Source of the DNA: Phytophthora colocasiae
Lineage: Eukaryota > Oomycota > Peronosporomycetes > Peronosporales > Peronosporaceae
Direction: 5' to 3'
Length of the DNA stretch: 64,000 nt
Assembly: GCA_018806915.1 (NCBI GenBank)
Contig: JAGKQI010000099.1
Coordinates: forward strand, 682,001-746,000
Of the stretch, positions 9,855-21,049 are shown one piece after another. The translations under genes were made by a program, and so were the position numbers. A model generated the notes under the pieces. That model did not search any database. It had not been told where the DNA came from and was given only the letters and a program-made list of their open reading frames with translations. Position 1 is the stretch's first letter. Each line of letters begins with the position of its first letter.

Positions 9855-11447
9855 ATGCTACAATCGGTGTGGGAAGTGCCGACGACCGACGTGGCGCTAG
9901 CGCTCTTCAGCTGGCTGCTGTTCTTCCGGTTCGCGCGCTTCTTCTTCTCCTGGTGGCTCTTCAGAGACTATGCCGTGCGTAGTGCCGCCACTCCCTTGCT
10001 CTTCGCGGCCTCGCTCACCTTCTCATTGAGCATTTTCCAGATGGTCCTGTTCGAAGTGACGGATATTATGCACGCGGGCAGTCGCCAGTGGGTCTGGCGG
10101 GTGGATCTAATCGCTATGACGTACTTAATGGTGCTAGTGCTACCTGGGTCGCTGTTCTACGCTGTAGCTAGGGAGTACGGCGTGGTTAGAAAGCAGGCGG
10201 TGATATGGGCGAGTTGTATGCTGGTATTATATCTCTACGGCTTCTGGAGACTCGGGTCGATATTGGAGCCAGATCTACCACATCAACCAGTTGAAGGTTC
10301 GTTGATTTATGTTGCTTTACAGTGCAAAAGGAGCTTCAGAAGGAAGATATGGCTGACAGCAAGTGTTATGTTGCTGCAACAGCATTGTTCTCTATCCGCA
10401 ACTTTGTGAGCCGTGTGAGTTTGTTAGGCGTCGTGTTCATGGCGCTTTTGTCTGGCTTCGGAGCTGTGAACTGTCCTTATGAGTATATGACGTTCTTCTG
10501 GCGTCGGGTAGCTGAAGAGGACATTGAGTTTTTAGAGAAGCGACTACGCCACAATCTGGATATTCTAATCGCCAAGAAAAAACGACTCACACTGGAAGTT
10601 CGAGCGTCAGTGAGACGACAGGGCGAGGCTTTTGCAGATGCTGAGACGAGGTCGTTCTTCTCGAAGGTGGTTCGCTTTCTCTCGTCAAAACAGGACGACA
10701 CGACGTACATTAAGGGCCTGGAGTCTGAGATTTTGACCCTCGAAAGTCTTGGACGCGAGTTGTTCCTGGAGGTGAATGACCTCAGAGACGTGCAGGCCCG
10801 GTCGCTACAAGCTCGGACGCTACGGGGACGAGTCTTCAACTTCTTCGGCTACATCATGTCGGCTTTTTGTGTGTACAAGATGGTCATGAGCACTGTCAAC
10901 GTGGTTTTCCGGAGGAATCGCGACAAGGACCCGATCACGGATGCTGTCGAGAAGCTGCTGTATATCTGGCCGTCACTGGCGGAGCAGCTGAATATCCGCT
11001 TTCTATCTGAGATCGCCTCTCTCGGGTTTGTGGGCATCCTCGTTTTCACCCAGACGAGAGGTTTCCTCGTCACGTTGCTCAAGTTCTTCCGCACGTACTC
11101 GAGCACTGTGTCTTCGAACAGTGTCGTGCTCTGGTTGGCACATCTCATGGGGATGTACTTTGTCTCGTCTTTTGTCCTCATGCGGATGAACCTCAGCCCA
11201 TTGCACCGGTACGTGTTATCAGGCTGTTTTAACGGGTAGAACTCGTGCTCTAACGCTCATGCATTACTTCAGACAGCGAATTGACGAGGTGTTAGGTGAA
11301 ATTAAGTTCAACGTGTTCCATCGGTACTTCGACATGATGTTCGTGGTGAGTGCCTTGTGCAGCCTTGGTGTCTTGGCACTGACCCAGTTTTCCAAGGCCT
11401 CGCGAACAGCCAATAACGACTACGGTGCACATGACAAGTTTCCGTGA
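9855..11447 (+). CDS. Golgi pH regulator (GPR89/GPHR family), three exons
   Basis: The exons are 9855-10296, 10383-11208 and 11273-11447 (about 480 aa). The family hallmark MALLSGFGAVNCPYEYM is at the start of exon 2. KKKRLTLEVRAS, RELFLEVNDL, FNFFGYIMSAFCVYK, NVVFRRN-DPIT, MGMYFVSSFVLMRM and EVLGEIKFNVFHRYFD follow the human GPR89 order. It is a polytopic membrane protein (five N-terminal and about four C-terminal segments around a coiled-coil loop). In animals it is an anion channel needed to acidify the Golgi; plant relatives (GTG) are Golgi/ER proteins. I chose the 86-nt intron 10297-10382 (GTTCGT...CAACAG), because it restores both frame and family alignment (ALFSIRNFVSRV). The second intron is 11209-11272 (64 nt). 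Confidence 0.88.
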
Positions 11448-11573
11448 GGGAACTACAAGCATTTGAGGAACCGGTATACAAAGTAAAACGGTAGATCGGC
11501 TCACTTAAATAATGAATTTGGTGACACTTAGACTGTCTAAGTTAGACAGGAAGACAGAATCTTAGTCTTGGAC

Positions 11574-11621
11574 GTCAGAATTGTAATGCAGTGGACCTTG
11601 CAACTGCATTACGATTCTGAC
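11574..11621. repeat. Inverted repeat beside the composite element
   Basis: GTCAGAATTGTAATGCAGT and ACTGCATTACGATTCTGAC are 19-nt arms with one mismatch and a 10-nt loop. It sits a few bases outside the left end of the element at 11625 and is absent beside the second copy. It could be a 3' hairpin or a miniature insertion. Confidence 0.55.
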
Positions 11622-11944
11622 GGGGAAGTAGAGCTTACTCTGACTGAAACAACACCTCAATAGTAGCCCCTCTAAGCAGACATCTCGCTATTTGTATGTA
11701 AATTCACCTAACCCTATATAATCATTTACATGCGGCCTGAGGTGTTGATTTACTCTAAGGAAGTCAAATCTCTGTACTAGGGATTGGCGGTCGTGGGGGA
11801 AGCAACTTCTTCGTGCCCAAACAACACCCGAGGGTTATTTAGTGTTATTTGACCGATGATCGACCGTCACGCTTCAGAAAAAGTGCAGACACTTTTTCAA
11901 AATAAAAATGGAAAAATATTTGTTATTGTGACTTTGGCGAATTA

Positions 11945-12054
11945 GAAAGTGTAGTCATACTAGAAAGTACGCGTCATACCTCCAAGTACGAGTTCATACC
12001 AAAAAGTACGCGTTCATACCATTAAGTATGCGTTCATACCAGAATGTATGATAC
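11945..12054. repeat. Left array of ~20-bp repeats
   Basis: There are about five units of the type AAGTACGCGTTCATACCA, directly before the recombinase gene. They are the inverse of the array after the gene. The array ends at GTATGATAC (12054), exactly where homology to the second copy breaks. Confidence 0.75.
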
Positions 12055-12097
12055 GGCCGCAGATTCTTGCCACGTGGTTCACTTTCAGATCGGCGAG

Positions 12098-13947
12098 ATG
12101 GCAGGTATTCACGATCTGGTGAAGGAAGGCCAAGCAACAGCAAACGGAGTGATCAAGAAGGCGACGCAGTCAGTTTACGAATCAAGCTTTAAAAGGTTTG
12201 CAGAATTCTGTCTTGCCAATGGCTATCCAGATCCTCATACGGAGCGCCATCATGAACTTCCAGCAGTGTTGGTCGCATACCTTCAGAGTATTTCCGCATC
12301 CACTACTGTGTCGCTACAGACAGCGGAGAAGGCACGGTCTGCTGTCGCTAGCTACTACAACGCACACGAAAACAGCGATGGGACGGATGTGAACAAGTGG
12401 ACCGGGTGGAGGATGAAAGTGGAAGAAAACGTGGATACGGAAATCCAGCCCGCGATCCGTTCGTCCGCCAGTTTATGCGTGGTCTCAAGAAGAGAAAAGC
12501 GACGGAATACGTACCGGCCAGAGCTGTTCCAGTCTCCCTCCAAATGATTGGAGTTTTGCACACCTTTCTGGATTCACCGTGCGGTGTCCGAGGCTTCACG
12601 AAGGAATGCCGCGTGTGGTTTAAGGCTGTGTCTTCGTTTGCCTTTTACGGTATGTGCCGAATCAACGAAGTGTTAACGCTGAAGTGGAGAGATGTTTCGC
12701 TGCGCCAGTTCCGGGCCAGCGTCGTCGCCTCGGATGAGATGATTGAGTTCGGTACATACGCACTGTTCAACCGCAAGACCGAGATAGCAGAGGGGCGCTC
12801 CTACAATCTCCACAATCTCGCAGAGGAGGAAGCCCCGATCAACGCCTACAAGCACTTGTGCGATTGGGTGGAATTTGCATCGAAGGAAAACGGTCACACT
12901 TGGAGAGACGATGACTATGTTTTTCCGGCGCTGAAATGTCTTAGTAAGAAGGCTATGAAGGTCAATGGTGACGCTACAGGCTGCGAAAAGGTGACGGTTG
13001 GTTGGGGCAAAAAGATGGGAGAGCAGAGTTTCATCACGCTACTGAACTGTATTGTGAGTTCACTGAATCGAAAGGGTCAAAAGACACCTGGCTACGTGGC
13101 GAAGCATTGGTACAACAGTTGGTTTACGTCGCACACTTTTCGTCGCGGCGGGGCCCAGTACCGCTTCATGTATGCAAACCCAGCGCGTCGCTGGTCGTTA
13201 CGGATGATCAAGTGGTGGGCCGGTTGGAGTGTTTCAGAGTCGACAGAAACGCTTGTACGCTATCTACTTGATCTCACGGTTCAAACGGAGGACAGCGAAC
13301 TTGCAGACTGCCTGGCGCCAGATAAGACTTATCTTCATGGGTGTCCTAGCGCGCCTTACGAAGCCAGTAAAAACGTGGAAGAAGGGCCTGTCCTCAAGCG
13401 CCTTCGACAACTTGAAACGCTGATGCTCGAAACTAAGTCCCAAATGACCGAGCTGAAAGGGTTATTAACGACAGGAAACTTAAACAGACCACCGCGAAGT
13501 GAGCCACGCGACGTCGATCCTCCTCTGGCCGCACAAGATACTAGTCCCGTGATTCCCGCTGTTAGAGACTGGGCTCATCTTTGCCTGATGTGGTGGCTTC
13601 CCGACGATTCGGTGCACTTGTTCAAGCCCCTGTCCGAGTGGACACAAGCTGATCGATCTAATGCCAAAGTTACGCGCAGCTGGTTTAGCGTCGCAAAGTT
13701 GATTGGTGAAGATGTCGCCATGTTTGCAAACATGATGGGGGAGTCCGACAAGACGCGCTGCCAGAAAGCGGTATTTCCAGTCTATCGCAGTTACTATGCC
13801 AATCACTATGGTGAGGCTGGTGAAACGAGCAAAGAGCACACATTCACTGTGTCGATGCTGGCCTCGTATATTAGAAACGACCGCAAACATCGCACGAATG
13901 TCGCCTGCCCAGCAAAAGAACTACCCGAATACTCGACATACCTTTAG
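12098..13947 (+). pseudogene. Crypton-type tyrosine recombinase, frameshifted
   Basis: The N-terminal part (from ATG 12098, core-binding domain with YESSFKRFAEFCLANGY) is in one frame until about 12445. The rest, to 13947, is in another frame (NPARDPFVRQFMRGLKKRK onward). I found no GT-AG intron of the right length, so this looks like a real frameshift. Catalytic residues are all visible: Arg in YGMCRINEVLTLKW, the HxxR motif HTFRRGGAQ, Trp in WWAGWS and Tyr in LVRYLLD. After a short coiled coil (LKRLRQLETLMLETKSQM) a C-terminal domain with PLSEWTQADRS may correspond to the GCR1_C-like domain of CryptonF elements. By family knowledge it cuts and joins DNA without target duplication. Confidence 0.82.
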
Positions 13948-13950
13948 GAA

Positions 13951-14130
13951 TGACCTCGTACTTCCTGGTATGACCTCGTACTTCCTGGTATGAACTGGTA
14001 CATCCCAGTCTGATCTTAGCGTACTTTTTGGTATGAATGTCTCGTACATTTTGGTATGAACTCGTACTTTTTGGTATGAACTCGTACCTTTTGGTATGAA
14101 CTCGTACTTTTTGGTATGAACGCGATAGTT
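13951..14130. repeat. Right array of ~20-bp repeats
   Basis: About eight units of TTTTTGGTATGAACTCGTAC and variants (one form TACTTCCTGGTATGACCTCG), in inverse orientation to the array before the recombinase. The regular 20-21-bp spacing would put units on one face of the helix, as for protein binding sites. Confidence 0.8.
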
Positions 14131-14211
14131 AAATGAACACCATAGTAGCAATGAAAAACGTCGTAGACATCAGTCTTATGGCCTCCCCGTCTCACTACAG
14201 CCTCAACTACT

Positions 14212-15187
14212 TCAAGCCGCCTGCTTTGCCTTCAGGTACGATTCCTTGTACTGCCGAAAGGTAGCACATGGCCCAATGCTCTCCAGTTTCGAGATGGTCT
14301 TTTTCAACTTGGTCACTTGCTCACCCCGCTCGGCTTCGGCCTTGTCCTTCCGAGCTTGGAATTCAGCCAGGTGTCGGTCCCTTGCTCTCATGTAGCGCTC
14401 CACCATCTTGCGATAGTCTCGAAAGTTTGCTGTCAGCGTCTCAAAGTCGTATTCAGTCTGGTCCTTTGCTTTACGTGCCAAAGCTACTCGCCGGCGCTCA
14501 TTGGAATACTCCGCATCCGTCATAGCGTCCAGTTCCGCTTGGGGCTTCATGTCGATATCGGCCTTCAGTCCATCTCCAAAAGCGTTGTAGGCCCTGGCAG
14601 TCTTGTCCCAGTGCGCCATCACTTCCTCAATGCGGGCTCCAAACCTGTTCTTCTGTCCGCGCAGCTTGTCCGGATGGAGAACGAAGATTGCTGCCCGGTA
14701 AAGCTCTTTCGGTGTGGTCATGATAGAACCGTGGTTGTACTTTGCCTTGCAACGTGCCTTCAGCTCTTCAAGAAAGTGGGCGAAAAGCTCTGGGTCCAAG
14801 CTGACACCATAGAGCAAATTTCGCTTCGATAGAGCTGTCCAAGCCGTACACTCCAGTTCCTTCACCTCAACTTGCTGAGCTTCGAGTTCAGAGAGCTGCT
14901 TCTGAGCCACTAAACGTTACATGGGTTAAAAACTATAATATATTTTTCAAATATTTACAACATATACCTTCAAGGCGTCCGAATTGGTCGAATATGCGCT
15001 TTTCCTGCCGCTTTTGGAGGACCTTCACCTTATTGCGGGCGTATGAGTCCCGGTTTATCGCCTTTCGCGACTTTTCCGGCTTCTTCTTGCCACACACCTT
15101 GCGGTGCTTGGCCATGTTTGACTTGGACACGAGCTTGGAGCATGTGGGGCACTCGCCCTTCGCCGGGGTGGTGTCACTACTCTCCAT
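14212..15187 (-). CDS. Zinc-finger / J-like protein of composite element 1
   Basis: Exon 1 is 15187-14968 and exon 2 is 14909-14212, with a 58-nt intron (GTATAT...TTTAG), giving about 305 aa. Near residues 13-33 is a C2HC-type finger (CPTCSKLVSKSNMAKHRKVC). After a basic stretch (KKKPEKSRKAINRDSYARNK), exon 2 has a helical region with LYRAAIFVLHPDKLRGQ, which carries the HPD triad of J domains in the right helical setting, then long charged coiled-coil helices. It may bind element DNA and recruit Hsp70, or HPD may be chance. It converges on the recombinase gene and is kept in the recombinase-less copy at 44458, which suggests it matters for the element. Confidence 0.7.
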
Positions 15188-15322
15188 TGTCCGACCAATT
15201 TCTACGACTTAAATATTCGGAGCGTCTGGTTGGTCAATACTGATTTTTGTAGTGGTCGCATATGATTGGCTAATAAAAATGTTATTTGGGTGTTATTTGG
15301 TGTTGTTTCAGGGAAAGAAGTT

Positions 15323-15670
15323 ACTTTATACTTCGTGAGTTCCAAGACTCGATCGTCATACAGTAGTACACGTACTTTTGCATGCATTGCAGACCACTCG
15401 CAGCAAAAAGTGGGCGTGGCTTTTTTATTGAGGAAACAGCGTCTTCTTTTGAGGAATTCAAACGGTTTGAAATTGAGGACTTTACTAAATCGGATGGTTC
15501 TGCACAATCGATTTACTCACTTTAAAGCCACCAATTCTCACGCAGTGCGGTGTTGGCAATTCAGCGGCACCGACCGCGTTACACGGTACGTTGTTTCTAG
15601 TATGGCGACTTTGAAACGTTTTGAGCACTAACAGGAAGCAGGGGCGACGATGGAGCCAACAAACGATGAT
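15323..15670. other. Spacer, nothing recognised
   Basis: This lies between the right end of composite element 1 and a Helitron-like repeat. A plus-strand frame of 121 codons crosses it without any domain and is likely chance. Confidence 0.4.
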
Positions 15671-15671
15671 A

Positions 15672-15878
15672 GTACGAAATAATACTCGCAAAGCGAGTGA
15701 GCTGCCCCGCTTTACAGACCGGTGATTGGCTAAAATACATCCTTTCGAGCGAAGCGAAGGTACCTCGGCCAACCGGCGCGAAGGTGTGGCGCCGATGGTG
15801 AGTAGTGGGGCGAAATGGAACAGTGAGCCCAACGGGTTTCAACCAAACACATACCAAAAGCGGGCGCCGCTCGGCTAG
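15672..15878 (+). repeat. Helitron-like 3' end, copy 3
   Basis: It shares TAGTACGAAATA, GAGCTGCCCCGCTTTACAG, GAGCGAAGCGAAGGTA and GGTGTGGCGCCG with the pair at 9094-9511 and ends CTCGGCTAG followed by TT. The terminal hairpin is damaged (AAAAGCGGGCGCCG), so this copy is probably inactive. Confidence 0.5.
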
Positions 15879-16170
15879 TTTTTGCACATAGACTAATTAC
15901 CGTGAGCGGACTCGTTACCGCAACCTTATATGAGACATGTAAGGTTGCTATAGCTGGGATTAAGGTTGCTATTGTCAGTTTCAAAAATTCCCATGGTAAG
16001 ATAAAATCAAAACGTGTTTTAAGTACGATACTGTACTATATCAACCCGCCTAAGTGCGATTATTTATTAAGTACGATCAATGTGAGCCTCTCATTCCAGA
16101 AATTGCGCGGGAGCGAGTACACGCGTCGAGCACGAGCGAGGTTGGCGACCTAAACGAGGCAAGGAGCGGC

Positions 16171-18968
16171 ATGGCTAGGACACCGGGCACACGGAAGTCT
16201 GGTACGAGGACTAAAGTTCGTCTATATGGTCTAGCGTAAAGCATACTGACTAAGACTGTATTATTTCAGGCCGCAAACGTACGTCGCCGCATCTCAAAGA
16301 CGTTTTGGCTACAATTGGTCTGGGGGGCGACACTGAAAGCAGCGACTATAGCCGTGGTGAAGCCTACGAAGAGGAAGATAATGATGGTGGGTCCAGCTCT
16401 GAGGTCTCTATCGAAGAAGTGAATTCTGAAGAAGATAAGGAGTTTCCTTTATTTGGAAGCCTGAAATCTTTGAAGCTCATGGAAGTTGTGTTCTATTCAG
16501 ATCGTGCATCACCCCCTAAGAACGCTAAGCGAAGGGGACAGCCACAACAAAACCAACCTCGGGTAAGGTTGCTTTTTGAAAAAGTACGGTTGCTTTTTTG
16601 TTAAGGTTGCTGCATGACACTAAAGGTTGCTTTATGAATTTACAATATACCAGGAAATGTTATCCAGCTGCCTTCATTCAAAAAGAGAAAGATGCTGCAA
16701 GAAGCAAGTCAACTTGGTTCGAATGGTGACACCATATTCTCAGCAGACAACGACAGCTCGGAATACGTACCAAGACACCGATTCAGCAAGCACCTAGAAG
16801 ATCTGGCATCAATGCACGATGGCGATGACGAAATCATCAATACTGTGCCACCGTTTGCTCCCGCAGAAACGCTCTCGTCTTGGGAAGATTTTGAGAAGGC
16901 ATTCCAGACTTACAAGCGGAAGTATAACTTAAAGTTTCGTGTGCGCAGTTCCGAGAAGACGGAGAATTACAACAAGTACGTTTGATTTATTGATATTCTA
17001 GCGCTGGATATTGCTAATGATGAAATGCTTGAAACGTAGGACCCACGAAGATCAACTGCCTACTGAATTTGAGTTCGCACATCGAATTTATCGATGTACT
17101 CACGGGGTAACTCAGAAGTCAAGATCGAAGGGACAACGCAATCGCAAACAGCGCTACTGCAAGTGTATGGCACGGCTAACACCTGCTGTATGTCTTGCTG
17201 ATGATGGATCGTATGCAATTGTGATACGAAACCAGGTACAGAACACTATTTGCCAATTATTTAATTATTTTCTAACATGTTTGTTATTCTTACAGAATCA
17301 TACGCATTCCCATCCAACCACGGATGCACAAGCCTCATCTTACTTGACTACAGACACCATGCCTTTAGATACGAAAGATCGGGAAGACGTGAAGACGCTG
17401 GTGGATGCACGCGTATCTTCGTCTCACATCAGCAATTTCCTGAACGAACGTATTGGTATGACTGGTATTTTGTGCACTGATGTAGCAAAAGCTCACCTAC
17501 ACATGTATATTCTTTGCTATTTTACTTGTATAGGCTGCAAAGTGACTCCCCAGCAAACAAAAAACCTCATCCGAAGTATTATGGGCCAAGATTCAGCCGA
17601 AGATATGCTGAAGAACATGCTCCACTCTCTACGTCAACTTGATGGTAGTGACGTTCTCGTTATACAAGACCAGATGGACACCACGTGTGGCATCGCGATT
17701 CAAACGAAAGTGCAGAAGATGATGTTTGAGAATTGGGGAGAAAATTTGACGATGGACTTTACCCACGGGACAAACAACCTCGGTTATCATTTGGGTAAGT
17801 CTGTTATAGCAACCATAATGAAGGATATAGCAGCCTTAATTTTTACAAATTGGTTTCTACATTGTACATTTCAGGCAGTCTGGTCGTCACTACATGTACT
17901 GGTCGCGGTTTCCCTGTACTTGATTTCGTTTGTTTGAACGAAACTGCCCTCACGATGAAAGGAGTGTTGTAAAGAGAAGAATCCAAGATGGGAGAGCGTG
18001 AAAACTGTGGTGATAGACAAAGATTTCGTCGAGTGGAAGGTTCTAGAGGAATGCTTTCCAGGAGCTCACGTTCTACTTTGCCAGTTCCACGCCATCTCTT
18101 ACTGGAAGAAGGTGATGAAGCGCCCCGTGTACCGTATCAAGGTTGCCGAAAGCGAGGACCTCCTCAACATAATGATGAAGATGTTGTATTGGTACGTGTG
18201 TGTCTCAACATTGCCTCTTGACACATTTTAACTTCTATTATTGTTAGCCAGACACAGGCTTCATATGAAGCACGTTACGAAGAGCTTAAGTCATATTGCA
18301 AACAAGCAAAGAAGCATTCGTTTTTGGCATATTTTGAGAAAAACTGGAATACTTGTCGGACAATGTGGTCAAATTACGCTCGTGGACGGCATTTTACCGC
18401 GGGCAACACGACTACAAACAGGATTGAAAGCAACTGGAAGTACTTGAAAATGCTGCTTGGGGGAAAGACCCGGATTGACAAAACTATCGCTGGGCTACTC
18501 CAACACCAGATGACAATTACACGTCAAATTGTTGCTGAAATTGGGCAGCTGCACTCAACTATGCGAGCGCCCGCGGTAGTCCCTAAATTTCTGAGAGCGG
18601 TAGCAAGAAGACTATCAACTCACGTGTTGGATAAGGTGAAAAAGGAGTGGGAGAAATTCGTGAATCAACTGGAAGATACAACCTGCAAACAGGAATCTTC
18701 GCTGCCAGAATGGAAAGTGTATTCATCTCACTACGAATACGAATGTGACGATGCATGCTGGACGTGTACCTGCCTATTTTACACAAGCAATCATCTGCCG
18801 TGCTGTCATCTGATGCATGTCACCAGCCAGGGACATGGCTTCAAGACGCTACCTGGTATGTCAATTCAAAAGCGATGGAGTACTTTCGAAGCGCTGGATC
18901 TTAAGGACGATCTTTCTTCTGCCGCGGACGCGCTACAACCTATTGTAAACCGTTCGAAGTTAAGGTTG
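16171..18968 (+). pseudogene. MULE transposase gene, 5' part
   Basis: It starts at ATG 16171 (MARTPGTRKSG) and passes an acidic exon (about 16270-16562) and several short introns. A zinc-binding region follows (YRCTHGVTQKS...RYCKCMARLTP), then the MULE core. The core has first Asp in MDFTHGTNNLGYHLG, second Asp in VVIDKDFVEWK followed by the CQFH (CxxH) signature, and Glu in TTNRIESNWKYLK. The SWIM finger is CWTCTCLFYTS...CCHLMH (about 18760-18820). A stop and frameshift near 17967 separate the first Asp exon from the second. The frame is then cut at 18968 by the retrotransposon. The product would excise and insert the element; this copy cannot make it. Confidence 0.8.
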
Positions 18969-20572
18969 TGTGACGAGGTGGGTGAACACTTTCCGGACTT
19001 TCTGAAAGAAAAACCCGGTCGCCCAGAACGTATAGCTGGTGGCCAGTCCGATTCTGGAAGGAAACTTCCAGATGACACTTGAGAACTGGGGTCAGTCTCT
19101 ACCTTCCGGGATCCAAATGGGTATCCGGAAGGCGGAGTTGGCGTGTGACCTTGTGGTTATCCTCCTTGGTGTCGTTTGTCTTCGAGTATCCGAAGGGTAT
19201 CACCAGGTGAGTTACTTTCAGGTGTGATCAGATCCAAAGATCCAAAGTACCAAAAGTACTTCCAAATGCAGTTGGTTTTCTGGAAGGCAAAAGACTATTA
19301 GCAGAGTCCTCTTCCAACAGTTAACCAATACAATACAGAGAGTTAATATGCAAAACACGCAGCCGCTCTTATTCTTTGTGGCCCTCGAGCGGTGGGCACT
19401 CCCAATGCCAGTCGACGGGGTCTACTTCCGGAACACTGACTCAGTTCCGGGACCCTAACAAGCGCACCACTTCCGGATAACCACTTGGTTTCCGGAAGAC
19501 AATATCAAGATCAGGATATCCAGATGCCTGTATATCCAAATATCCAAAATCCAAATGCAATCTAGACTAGGAATCCAGATGCAAACGTCCAATCACACAG
19601 TAGTTAATTCAATACAGTTCCAAGGGGCCAACTACTAACAACCTCCCAAAACGCAGTTATAATATGAAATGTGAATCCGGAATCCGGATTCCAACTGGAA
19701 ATATGAAATAGGAAGATCCCTTCCGGATGCGCCGCCGGATCACTTACCCAACTTGGTCTCGAACCTTTGGTGGAGAGTCCCGCGGCGATGTACGCAGTCG
19801 ACGCGGCCGTACGCTGGCTCAACTAACTCGAAGCCCTCTGACAAGAGGCTGGTCCGCAGTGCTTTGCAGTATCTTCCAGGAAAACCTTCCAGAAGACCAC
19901 TTGCGCCCTTGGTGGCAAATTGAACTCTCTGTTATTTATATACAAGTCTTCTGCTAAAGATTCTGCTAACATCTTGTTTTCACTATAGGAAGCGCACACT
20001 CATCAGGAGGCGCGTGTCTCTGGCACGGAACCCCGAAGAATTCCGGCTGGTGCCGAACACATCCTGGTCGGTCGTCTTGGTCGGTCGGTCTTGACTTGGC
20101 TTGAGTATACTCCGAACCTCAATGTCCATACTGGGTACAAATCAGGCAGGGTCCGGACGCCCTTGGTCATCTGGATTCCCGATCCTTGGAATCCGGAAGT
20201 CCTCAGTTCAGCACTGGAAGCATGTATCCGGAATACACTTGGTCTGTGTATGGGCGACTGGATTCTTGAGCCCTTAGCCCTGACTGGAATGGCATCCAGA
20301 TTCCCGAAATCTGGATCTGGATTCCGGAAGTACGCACCAGGAATTCACTTGGGCACCACATGGTGGACTTGATTCCTGAATAGTGGACTCCGATCATGGT
20401 CGGGCATCCGGATTCTGGAAGTCCGGATTCCGGAAGTCCTAAAGCAATAAGGTGAAAATGTGTTCCACAGCTCAGTCCCAGGTACTCGATGCCTCAGCCA
20501 ATCACCTCTCGACATATTGGGTGGCTCTGGGAGGCGGTGTCCAGATAGAAATTTTGAATCCACAGCTTCACA
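18969..20572 (-). repeat. 3' LTR of the Gypsy element
   Basis: It is 1604 bp, the same length as its partner at 34213. It contains dense TCCGGA/TCCAGA/TCTGGA hexamers (six TCCGGA in 20161-20460) and a GGTCGGTCGTCTTGGTCGG-type simple repeat near 20065. In the element's own direction it begins TGTGAAGCTGTGG. Confidence 0.9.
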
Positions 20573-21049
20573 ACCGTCCCTCTCGTCAGGAGCTGTCATT
20601 GAGGAATTTACCTCCGAGCTTGACAGGTCCTTATGAGACGAAGCGTGGGCAAGTCGTCCAGATCACTGGACCACCGCAGACATCCAGATCACAATCCCGC
20701 AATTCACAACGGCACTTGTCGTCGAGTCGCGTTTCCGGATTCCATACATCCAAATGCCCATCACGAAAATGTCGAACGGTCCGGTTTCAGGCGTCCCACA
20801 CTGTATCCAGGTTCTACCCACCCGGGTCTCACGTATCCGGGTTCACCCTATCCGGGTTCAGGAAGTCCAAATCACTACACTGGGTCACATTCCATCCATC
20901 AATTGGCTGACGTGGCTTCTCTTCTGCGTCCGGTACCAAGCGCCCCGGTCCCAGCGCACGTCCAAACGGCAAGAATCATTCAGTCGGTCCACACACATTT
21001 CGCAATTTCAAGGCTCCAGATCACCCAAGCGATTCCGCACGATCACATC
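20573..21049 (+). other. Region between 3' LTR and antisense ORF
   Basis: On the minus strand the bases next to the LTR are purine-rich (GAGAGGGACGG), a candidate polypurine tract. The frame of the antisense ORF is open through this region from about 20633, but the first convincing ATG is at 21050. Numerous imperfect CCGGGT/CCGGAT words are present. Confidence 0.4.

Larger units (their letters stand above)
11625..15322 (+). mobile_element. Composite element 1 with tyrosine recombinase, 3.7 kb
   Basis: The boundaries come from comparing this region with its inverted relative at 44303-46151; homology stops at GAAGTAGAGC on the left and AGGGAAAGAAGTT on the right. Near each end is an inverted TGAAACAACACC, followed on the right (in reverse complement) by AAATAACACC repeats. 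Related subterminal sequence occurs at 11819 (AAACAACACCCGAGGG). Inside are a tyrosine-recombinase gene flanked by inverted arrays of a ~20-bp repeat, and a convergent zinc-finger/J-like gene. I see no target duplication. Confidence 0.7.

Noticed and set aside
10297..10322. A 26-nt intron in the GPHR gene
   Set aside because: It restores the frame, but so does the 86-nt intron to 10382, which has a normal length and gives a better match to GPR89 proteins.
13951..14130. Regular repeats resembling a CRISPR array
   Set aside because: Units follow each other without unique spacers, the genome is eukaryotic, and inverse units occur on the other side of the recombinase gene.
20633..21049. Upstream extension of antisense ORF 1
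   Set aside because: The frame is open but composed of repeated His/Pro/Ser words from TCCGGA-type DNA repeats, and it begins without an ATG.
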